Part shown: piece after piece, positions 1-5,820 of the stretch
Layout of the letters: every line of letters begins with the position of its first letter
How positions within the stretch are numbered: the stretch's first letter is position 1
From: JAJNPS01 sp031426185
Lineage (GTDB): Bacteria; Pseudomonadota; Alphaproteobacteria; Rhodobacterales; Rhodobacteraceae
Direction: 5' to 3'
NCBI GenBank assembly: GCA_031426185.1
Contig: JANPKV010000232.1
Location: 1 to 12,583, forward strand
Length of the DNA: 12,583 bases
The notes under the pieces: generated by a model
What the model saw: only the letters and a program-made list of their open reading frames with translations
What the model was told of the DNA's origin: nothing
Databases searched by the model: none
Translations under genes and position numbers: made by a program

Positions 1-14
1 CTGTTTATCCAGAC

Positions 15-89
15 TGGAGCGGGCGAAGAGATTCGAACTCTCGACCCTAACCTTGGCAAGGTTATGCTCTACCCCTGAGCTACGCCCGC
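15..89 (-). tRNA. tRNA-Gly (anticodon GCC)
   Basis: The minus strand folds into a complete 75-nt cloverleaf. A 7-bp acceptor stem (GCGGGCG with CGCCCGC) is followed by a D arm (GCTC/GAGC), an anticodon stem TAACC/GGTTA holding the loop TTGCCAA, and a T arm with loop TTCGAAT. The discriminator base is T and the CCA end is genomically encoded (complement of 15-17). The loop gives anticodon GCC, which decodes glycine GGC/GGU codons. The gene lies downstream of pyc on the same strand, but a separate promoter-like sequence sits just upstream of it. Only 14 bases remain beyond its 3' end, so no terminator can be judged. Confidence 0.97.
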
Positions 90-109
90 ACCGGACTGGA
101 TGGCGGGGA

Positions 110-136
110 TGTATAAAGGGATGCGGCGCTTCGCAA
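110..136 (-). promoter_or_regulatory. candidate promoter for tRNA-Gly
   Basis: On the minus strand, TTGCGA (complement of 131-136) is followed after 15 bp by TATACA (complement of 110-115). Shifting the -35 box by one base to CTTGCG gives a 16-bp spacer. Transcription would start near 103, about 14 nt before the mature tRNA 5' end, a typical leader length. The rest of the pyc-tRNA gap (137-320) shows no open frame I trust. A GCGCA/TGCGC hairpin within it lacks a U tract, so no convincing intrinsic terminator for pyc was seen. This is motif matching by eye only. Confidence 0.4.
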
Positions 137-320
137 GAGGAAAATGGGTGCGGTCAGATTTTTGATCCCGCCGGTTCTGCATTTCGCACGGCAAGATGCA
201 GCAGACACCGACAGCGCAGAACCTTGCGCGGCCGGTCGAGGCCGAAAAACGCCCCACGGCCGCCGCCAAGAACGGTCGGATCGCCAGTCTGCAGCCAAAG
301 TGTCGGTGGCCAGGGCGCCG

Positions 321-3300
321 TTACGATTCCAGTTCGACCAGCAGATCCTTTGCGTCGATCTGACTGCCGGGATGCACATGCACCGCCTTGATGGTCGCCG
401 CGCGGTCGGCATGAAGGCCGGTTTCCATCTTCATCGCCTCGATCGTCAGCAACAGATCGCCTGCGCGCACCTTTTGCCCCGCGACAACCGCGACCGACGC
501 GACCGACCCCGGCATGGGCGCGCCGACATGCGCCGCGTTGCCCTCCAGCGCCTTGGGCCGCGCCGCGGTCTTGGCCTTGGCGATGCGGTTGGGGACGCGG
601 ATCACGCGCGGCTGGCCGTTGAGTTCAAAGAACACTTTGACGTCGCCGTCCTCGGTCGTCTCGCCCACCGCTTGCAGGCGGATTTCCAGCGTCTTGCCGG
701 GATCGATCTCGGTGGTGATTTCGTCCCCCGGCGCCATGCCGTAAAAGAACGTGCGCGTCGGCAGGGCGCGCACCGGCCCATAAAGGCGGTGGCGCGCGCG
801 GTAGTCCATGAACACCTTGGGATACATCAGGTACCCGTTCAGGTCCTCGTCATCCACGGTCTCGTCATCCGCCTCTTCCTGACCCAGCAGAAGGTCGGCG
901 GCAAGTTTCTTGCGAACCGCTTCCAGATCGACCGGGGGCAGCGTCTTGCCGGGACGGTCCGTCAGCGGCGCCTCGCCCTTCAGGACCTTGGCCATGATGC
1001 CCTCGGGCCAGCCGCCATGCGGTTGACCGAGGTTGCCCTTCATCATGTCGACGACGCTTTCGGGGAAAGCCACGTCCATGTCAGGATTTTCGACCTGTGC
1101 GCGGCTGAGGCCCTGCGCCACCATCATTAGCGCCATGTCGCCCACGACCTTGGAGGACGGCGTCACCTTGACGATGTCGCCGAACATCTGGTTGGCATCG
1201 GCATAGGCTTGCGCCACTTCGGGCCAGCGGTCCTCCAGCCCCAGCGACCGCGCCTGCGCCTTGAGGTTGGTGAACTGCCCGCCGGGCATCTCGTGCAGAT
1301 ACACCTCTGACGCGGGCGCGGGCAGGCCGGATTCAAAGGCCGCGTATTGCGCGCGCACATGTTCCCAATAGTTTGAAATCGCACGGATCGCGGCGATATC
1401 CAGGCCCGTGTCGCGTTCGGTGTGGCGCAGCGCCTCCACGATCGAGCCGAGGCAAGGCTGCGACGTACCCCCCGAAAACGCGTCCATCGCCGCATCGACC
1501 GCATCCGCCCCGGCATCGCAGGCGGCAAGGATCGTGGCAGCGCCGGCGCCGGACGTATCATGGGTGTGGAAATGGATCGGCAGCCCCACCTCCTGTTTCA
1601 GCGCCTTGATGAGGATGCGCGCCGCGCTGGGTCGAAGCAGTCCTGCCATGTCCTTGAGGCCAAGAACATGCGCACCGGCACCCTTCAACTCCTGGCCCAT
1701 CGCGACATAGTATTTCAGATTGTACTTGGGTCGCGCGGGGTCGAGCAGATCGCCGGTGTAGCAGATTGTGCCCTCGCACACCTTTCCAGACTCCACCACG
1801 GCGTCCATGGCCACGCGCATGTTCTCCACCCAGTTGAGGGAATCGAACACCCGGAATACGTCAACCCCGGTTTTGGCCGACTGTAATACGAAGGATCGAA
1901 CAACGTTGTCCGGATAGTTGGTATAGCCAACCCCGTTGGAGGCCCGCAGCAGCATCTGCGTCATCACGTTGGGCATGGCCGCCCGCAGGTCGCGCAGGCG
2001 TTGCCACGGGCATTCCTGCAGAAACCGGTAGGCCACATCGAACGTGGCCCCGCCCCAGCATTCCACGCTGAAAAGCTGCGACAGGTTGGCCGCATAACTG
2101 GGAGCGACCCGGATCATGTCGATCGACCGCATCCGCGTGGCAAGCAGGCTTTGATGTCCGTCGCGCATCGTCGTATCGGTGATGAGGACCTTTTTCTGCG
2201 CCTTCATCCAGTCCGCGACCGCCTGCGGGCCTTTTTGTTCCAAAAGGTTGCGCGTGCCCATCGGCGGCTCCGCCTTGGGCGCGGGCGGCTTTGGCATCCT
2301 CGCCTCGGCCGGGGGCAGGGGCCGACCCGCCGTCTCGGGGTGACCGTTGACCGTGATGTCGGCGATATAGGTCAGGATCTTGGTCGCGCGGTCCCGGCGT
2401 TTCTTGAAAAGGAAAAGGTCCGGCGTCGTGTCGATGAACTTGGTGGTGTAGGTGTCGTTCAGAAATGTCGGGTGCTTCAGCAGGTTGATGACGAATTCGA
2501 TATTCGTCGCCACCCCGCGGATGCGGAATTCGCGCAGCGCCCGGTCCATCCGCGCGATGGCCTTTTCGGGCGTCTGTGCATGGGCGGTGACCTTGACCAG
2601 AAGCGAGTCGTAGTACCGCGTGATGACGCCGCCCGCATAGGCCGTGCCGCCGTCCAGACGGATGCCGTTGCCGGTGGCCGAACGGTACGCCGTCAACCGC
2701 CCGTAATCGGGGATGAAGTTGTTCAGCGGGTCTTCGGTCGTGACGCGGCACTGCAGCGCATGGCCGTTCAGCATGACGTCTTCCTGCCGTGCAATGCCCG
2801 TCGCCTCGGCTAGGGTCTTGCCTTCCTCGATCAGGATCTGCGCCTGCACGATGTCGATGCCGGTCACCTCTTCGGTGACGGTGTGTTCGACCTGCACGCG
2901 CGGGTTCACCTCGATGAAGTAGAACTTGGAGGTGTCCATATCCATCAGGAACTCGACGGTGCCGGCGCATTCGTAATTCACATGGGCGCATATCTTGCGG
3001 CCCATCTCGCAGACCTCGGCGCGCTGTTCTGGCGTCAGGTACGGGGCAGGGGCGCGTTCCACGACCTTCTGGTTGCGGCGCTGCACGGTGCAGTCGCGCT
3101 CCCACAGGTGGTAGATATTGCCGTGCTTGTCGCCGAGGATCTGGACCTCGACGTGGCGCGCGCGCAGGATCATCTTTTCCAGATAACCCTCGCCGTTGCC
3201 AAAGGCCGCTTCCGCCTCTCGCCGGCCTTCGCGGACCTTGGATTCCAGTTCTTCCTCGTTGTTGATCGGCCGCATGCCGCGCCCGCCGCCGCCCCAGGAC

Positions 3301-3785
3301 GCCTTGAGCATCAGGGGATAGCCGACCTCAGCCGCCTGCTTTTTCACAAGCGCCATGTCGTCGCCCAGAACCTCGGTCGCCGGGATGACCGGCACCCCAG
3401 CCGCCATGGCCACCCGCCGGGCAGAGGCCTTGTCGCCCAACGCGCGCATGGTTTCGGCACGAGGTCCGATGAAGGTGATCCCCGCCTGATCGCACGCCTC
3501 GACGAAATCGGGGTTTTCCGACAAGAGGCCGTAGCCGGGGTGGATGGCATCTGCCCCGGCCATCTTGGCCACCCGGATGATCTCGGGGATGGACAGATAG
3601 GCCCCCACCGGCGACAGGCCTTCGCCGATGCGGTAGGCCTCGTCCGCCTTGAAGCGGTGCAGGCTCAGTTTGTCTTCCTCGGCAAAGACCGCAACCGTCT
3701 TCTTGCCCATCTCATTGGCGGCGCGCATCACGCGGATGGCGATCTCGCCCCGGTTTGCGATCAGGATTTTCTTGAATTCGGGCAT
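321..3785 (-). CDS. pyc: pyruvate carboxylase
   Basis: This 1154-residue protein has the usual length of a single-chain bacterial pyruvate carboxylase, which makes oxaloacetate from pyruvate, bicarbonate and ATP to refill the TCA cycle in the cytoplasm. The biotin carboxylase part occupies roughly residues 1-460: it opens with KKILIANRGEIA, has the ATP-grasp glycine loop KASWGGGGRG at 161-170, and has the EVNPRVQVEHTVTE segment. The carboxyltransferase domain starts near 533 with DTTMRDGHQS (537-546); the metal site is Asp542, His740 and His742 (HFHTHD) with Lys711 in GLKDMAG as the expected carbamylated lysine. The C-terminal biotin carrier domain carries AMKMETG, with Lys1119 as biotin acceptor. 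The start at 3785 matches the family N-terminus and follows a GGGGGA ribosome-binding site; an open frame continues 25 codons further upstream but does not look like the family. All key residues are present, so it should be active. Confidence 0.97.
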   Translation of the reverse strand: MPEFKKILIANRGEIAIRVMRAANEMGKKTVAVFAEEDKLSLHRFKADEAYRIGEGLSPVGAYLSIPEIIRVAKMAGADAIHPGYGLLSENPDFVEACDQAGITFIGPRAETMRALGDKASARRVAMAAGVPVIPATEVLGDDMALVKKQAAEVGYPLMLKASWGGGGRGMRPINNEEELESKVREGRREAEAAFGNGEGYLEKMILRARHVEVQILGDKHGNIYHLWERDCTVQRRNQKVVERAPAPYLTPEQRAEVCEMGRKICAHVNYECAGTVEFLMDMDTSKFYFIEVNPRVQVEHTVTEEVTGIDIVQAQILIEEGKTLAEATGIARQEDVMLNGHALQCRVTTEDPLNNFIPDYGRLTAYRSATGNGIRLDGGTAYAGGVITRYYDSLLVKVTAHAQTPEKAIARMDRALREFRIRGVATNIEFVINLLKHPTFLNDTYTTKFIDTTPDLFLFKKRRDRATKILTYIADITVNGHPETAGRPLPPAEARMPKPPAPKAEPPMGTRNLLEQKGPQAVADWMKAQKKVLITDTTMRDGHQSLLATRMRSIDMIRVAPSYAANLSQLFSVECWGGATFDVAYRFLQECPWQRLRDLRAAMPNVMTQMLLRASNGVGYTNYPDNVVRSFVLQSAKTGVDVFRVFDSLNWVENMRVAMDAVVESGKVCEGTICYTGDLLDPARPKYNLKYYVAMGQELKGAGAHVLGLKDMAGLLRPSAARILIKALKQEVGLPIHFHTHDTSGAGAATILAACDAGADAVDAAMDAFSGGTSQPCLGSIVEALRHTERDTGLDIAAIRAISNYWEHVRAQYAAFESGLPAPASEVYLHEMPGGQFTNLKAQARSLGLEDRWPEVAQAYADANQMFGDIVKVTPSSKVVGDMALMMVAQGLSRAQVENPDMDVAFPESVVDMMKGNLGQPHGGWPEGIMAKVLKGEAPLTDRPGKTLPPVDLEAVRKKLAADLLLGQEEADDETVDDEDLNGYLMYPKVFMDYRARHRLYGPVRALPTRTFFYGMAPGDEITTEIDPGKTLEIRLQAVGETTEDGDVKVFFELNGQPRVIRVPNRIAKAKTAARPKALEGNAAHVGAPMPGSVASVAVVAGQKVRAGDLLLTIEAMKMETGLHADRAATIKAVHVHPGSQIDAKDLLVELES

Positions 3786-3822
3786 CAGGCCATTCCCCCG
3801 GAAGTGCGCGCATTTTGCCAGC

Positions 3823-3851
3823 ACTTTAGGGGTGCTGCGGTGCGGCGCAAG
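3823..3851 (-). promoter_or_regulatory. candidate promoter for pyc
   Basis: On the minus strand CTTGCG (complement of 3846-3851) precedes TAAAGT (complement of 3823-3828) with a 17-bp spacer. This resembles alphaproteobacterial housekeeping promoters and would give a leader of roughly 30 nt before the pyc start at 3785. It overlaps the upstream extension of the pyc frame, which supports the shorter start. The rest of the pyc/CAP-gene gap (3852-4031) is GC-rich and shows no clear terminator with a U tract for the CAP-RTX gene. Confidence 0.35.
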
Positions 3852-4031
3852 CCCCGTCACAGGGCGCAGGTGCCAGTTTCTTTATCCTGTGACCAGCATC
3901 GGCGCGTTTCGATAGGTCAGTCCTGCACGCGACCCGCGGGCGCGCCCGTCACCGACACGCGAAGGGAATGGATGGGTCGGACGAAGGGATGCGGGACCGC
4001 GCCATGGCCGGCCCCGCAATATCGCTGCTTG

Positions 4032-5558
4032 TCAGGCGATGCGCATGACGTCGTCGTAAAGCAGTTCCAGTGAGGCGACCCCCGACACTGTCACGATATC
4101 GCCGTCGCCAAAGTCGAAAACGACCTTTGAACCCGCGACCACGGCATAGGTGTCCACAAAGTTCGCCGCGTCCTCGATGCCGTCCCAATAGCTATCGGCA
4201 AAGGCCAGCGTGTCGACATCATTGACAAAGCCGTCGACGCGGTCGGTGCCGAACCCGTCGACAAAGACAAAGGTGTCTTCGCCAAGGCCGCCCGCCAGTC
4301 TGTCCATGCCCGTGCCACCCGACAGGATGTCATTGCCGTCCCCGCCATTCAGCCGGTCATCGCCTTCGCCCCCGTCAAGAATGTCGTCGCCAACCCCACC
4401 TGACAGCCGGTCGTCGCCCGTGCCGCCCAACAGCAGGTCATTGCCTTCGCCGCCATCCAGCCGGTCATCGCCTTCGCCCCTGTCAAGAATATCGTCGCCA
4501 ACCCCACCGGCCAGCCGGTCGGCGCCCGTGCCGCCCTGGAGCAAGTCATTGCCGTTGCCGCCTTCCAGCCGGTCGTTTTCGGACCCGCCGTCCAGATCGT
4601 CATCGCCGTCGCCGCCATCCAGCCGGTCAGCGCCGTCCCCACCGTCAAGGGTGTCGTTATCCGCCTCGCCGTAAAGCCTGTCGTTGCCGATCCCGCCGTC
4701 GAGCTCGTCATCGCCGATCCCGCCGTACAGTCTGTCGTTCTCCGCATCGCCCGAAAGCGTATCTCGACCGTCACCGCCATAGGCCTTGTCGTTGCCGTCC
4801 CCACCAAAGATGAAGTCGTCGCCAAGATCGCCCTGCAAGAAATCATTGCCAAGGCCGCCCAACAGGTCGTCGTCGTTGTCGCCACCATAAAGCTTGTCGT
4901 TGCCGAGACCGCCAACCAGCGTATCGTTGCCGCCGAGGCCCGAAATTATATCGTTGCCGCCAAGGCCGTCCCACGTATCGGCGTTGGCGGTGCCCGAAAG
5001 ATTGTTTGCCGCCTCAGTCGCAACCGGTGGGGCAACCACGGGGGGCGTACTGCTGCCGCCGCCGCTGCTGGTGCCACCGCCGCTCCCGCCATCGCCACCA
5101 TTGTCTGCGGCGCTGAGCGCAAAATTCTGCGTGATCATGACGGCCGTGTATGTGTAGCCGTTGCTGATGAACTGGCCGATTTCGATCCCGATGCCGATTT
5201 GCTTGAAGCCGGGCATCAGGATGTTTGCCTTGTGGCCGGTGCTGTTCATCAGTGCCAGATGCAACTGGGCGACCTCGTCCGCGATGCCTGCCGCACCGCC
5301 CGTCGTGGTCCAGGCGATGTTCTCGCCGCTCATCCAGGTGCCGGAGAACACAAATCCGGCCGCTTCCATCCGGTCGGTGCAGTCCGAACTGCCCGCACCG
5401 GTATGCGAAAAGATGTCGGTATTCAGCATCCACTCGCTGTGCGTTTCCGCCGAGCTGTTGAGTTTGGCATTGAGCGTTAGCGGTTGTAGCCCGACATTTG
5501 CGCGTTCGGTATTGATCAGGGCCAGCATTTGCTGTTCGTACTGGTCGGCAACAGACAT
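4032..5558 (-). CDS. CAP/SCP-domain protein with RTX calcium-binding repeats, type I secretion substrate
   Basis: This 508-residue protein has three parts. Residues 1-150 form a CAP (SCP/PR-1, YkwD-like) domain: the stretch INTERANVGLQPLTLN, His40 in ETHSEWM, FSHTG at 50-54, SGENIA with Glu79, and NSTGHKANIL with His109 match the conserved pocket residues of the bacterial family. A Gly/Ser/Pro linker covers about 151-187. Residues 188-430 are RTX nonapeptides of the GGxGxDxLx kind. The last 80 residues form a non-repeat tail ending in a hydrophobic VSGVASLELL and YDDVMRIA, as in type I (ABC exporter) secretion signals. There is no Sec signal peptide, which fits type I export and folding outside the cell on Ca2+. 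The ATG at 5558 has AAGGA 8 nt upstream. The biochemical function of bacterial CAP domains is poorly known, so I assign none. The exporter genes are not in the window. Confidence 0.9.
   Translation of the reverse strand: MSVADQYEQQMLALINTERANVGLQPLTLNAKLNSSAETHSEWMLNTDIFSHTGAGSSDCTDRMEAAGFVFSGTWMSGENIAWTTTGGAAGIADEVAQLHLALMNSTGHKANILMPGFKQIGIGIEIGQFISNGYTYTAVMITQNFALSAADNGGDGGSGGGTSSGGGSSTPPVVAPPVATEAANNLSGTANADTWDGLGGNDIISGLGGNDTLVGGLGNDKLYGGDNDDDLLGGLGNDFLQGDLGDDFIFGGDGNDKAYGGDGRDTLSGDAENDRLYGGIGDDELDGGIGNDRLYGEADNDTLDGGDGADRLDGGDGDDDLDGGSENDRLEGGNGNDLLQGGTGADRLAGGVGDDILDRGEGDDRLDGGEGNDLLLGGTGDDRLSGGVGDDILDGGEGDDRLNGGDGNDILSGGTGMDRLAGGLGEDTFVFVDGFGTDRVDGFVNDVDTLAFADSYWDGIEDAANFVDTYAVVAGSKVVFDFGDGDIVTVSGVASLELLYDDVMRIA
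4269..4997 (-). repeat. RTX nonapeptide repeat block of the CAP-RTX gene
   Basis: This block encodes about 240 residues of consecutive glycine/aspartate nonapeptides such as GGDGNDKAY and GGIGNDRLY, which build Ca2+-binding parallel beta-rolls after export. The 27-bp (and 54-bp) periodicity makes the DNA visibly repetitive on both strands and creates Pro/Ser-rich artificial frames on the plus strand. It is coding sequence, not a CRISPR array or independent tandem repeat. Confidence 0.93.
4350..4565 (-). repeat. recent 108-bp tandem duplication within the RTX block
   Basis: Two adjacent 108-bp units (4350-4457 and 4458-4565) share long identical stretches; for example the run cagccggtcatcgccttcgc begins both units, exactly 108 bp apart. 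Each unit encodes 36 residues, i.e. four nonapeptides. The copies differ at scattered positions. One change turns the first glycine of a repeat into arginine (Arg360, in ILDRGEGDD; the sister copy reads ILDGGEGDD). The neighbouring repeats are much less alike, so this looks like a fairly recent in-frame expansion. Confidence 0.85.
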
Positions 5559-5633
5559 AAGACACGTCCTTACACCCCGAGCCAGCGGCCAGGGTCATCA
5601 TGATAAGGTCGAGCGTGCCCCCGCCGCCTAACC

Positions 5634-5663
5634 ACAATGATTGTAAGGGAACTGCCTTATTGT
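5634..5663 (-). promoter_or_regulatory. overlapping inverted repeats upstream of the CAP-RTX gene
   Basis: About 75-105 bp before the CAP-RTX start lie ACAAT-G-ATTGT (5634-5644) and, overlapping it, TAAGG-N6-CCTTA (5644-5659). A further ATTGT follows at 5659-5663. On the minus strand TTACAATC here could also serve as a -10 element. The arrangement could be an operator or promoter region for the CAP-RTX gene, but arms of five bases are short and this is tentative. Confidence 0.25.
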
Positions 5664-5752
5664 GACCTTTTTCAGTCCGACTTGCGGCCAAATGCTGTTT
5701 TGACGCATCCGTGGCGCGATCTATGCGCCAGGCCAGGTACCGTGCTTTGCCG

Positions 5753-5794
5753 CGCCCCTTTCCTGGGCAGGAAAACCTGCCCAGGAAAGGGGCG
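5753..5794 (-). terminator. perfect 19-bp hairpin downstream of the subtilase-RTX gene
   Basis: Arms 5753-5771 and 5776-5794 are exact reverse complements around a four-base loop (AAAA on plus, UUUU in the minus-strand RNA). The hairpin begins 26 bp after the protease stop codon. That position suggests a transcription end or an mRNA 3' stabiliser for the protease gene. There is no U tract after the stem on either strand, so it is not a canonical intrinsic terminator. The structure is certain; the role is inferred. Confidence 0.6.
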
Positions 5795-5820
5795 ATCGGG
5801 TCTTCTGCTTCAGCGCGCGT

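Noticed and set aside
15..89. tRNA-Gly as an integration (att) site of a genomic island
   Set aside because: No integrase, direct repeat of the tRNA 3' end or composition shift was seen beside it.
3786..3860. Upstream extension of pyc to 3860, adding 25 residues
   Set aside because: The family N-terminus begins at the Met at 3785, which has a GGGGGA ribosome-binding site at good spacing; the extension overlaps the likely promoter.
2883..4073. Plus-strand open frame of 396 codons across the pyc start and the pyc/CAP gap
   Set aside because: It is mostly antisense to the biotin carboxylase domain of pyc and has no recognisable motif.
4240..4990. Regularly spaced repeats that might suggest a CRISPR array or satellite DNA
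   Set aside because: The period is 27/54 bp, there are no unique spacers, and the repeats translate in one frame to RTX nonapeptides of the CAP-RTX protein.
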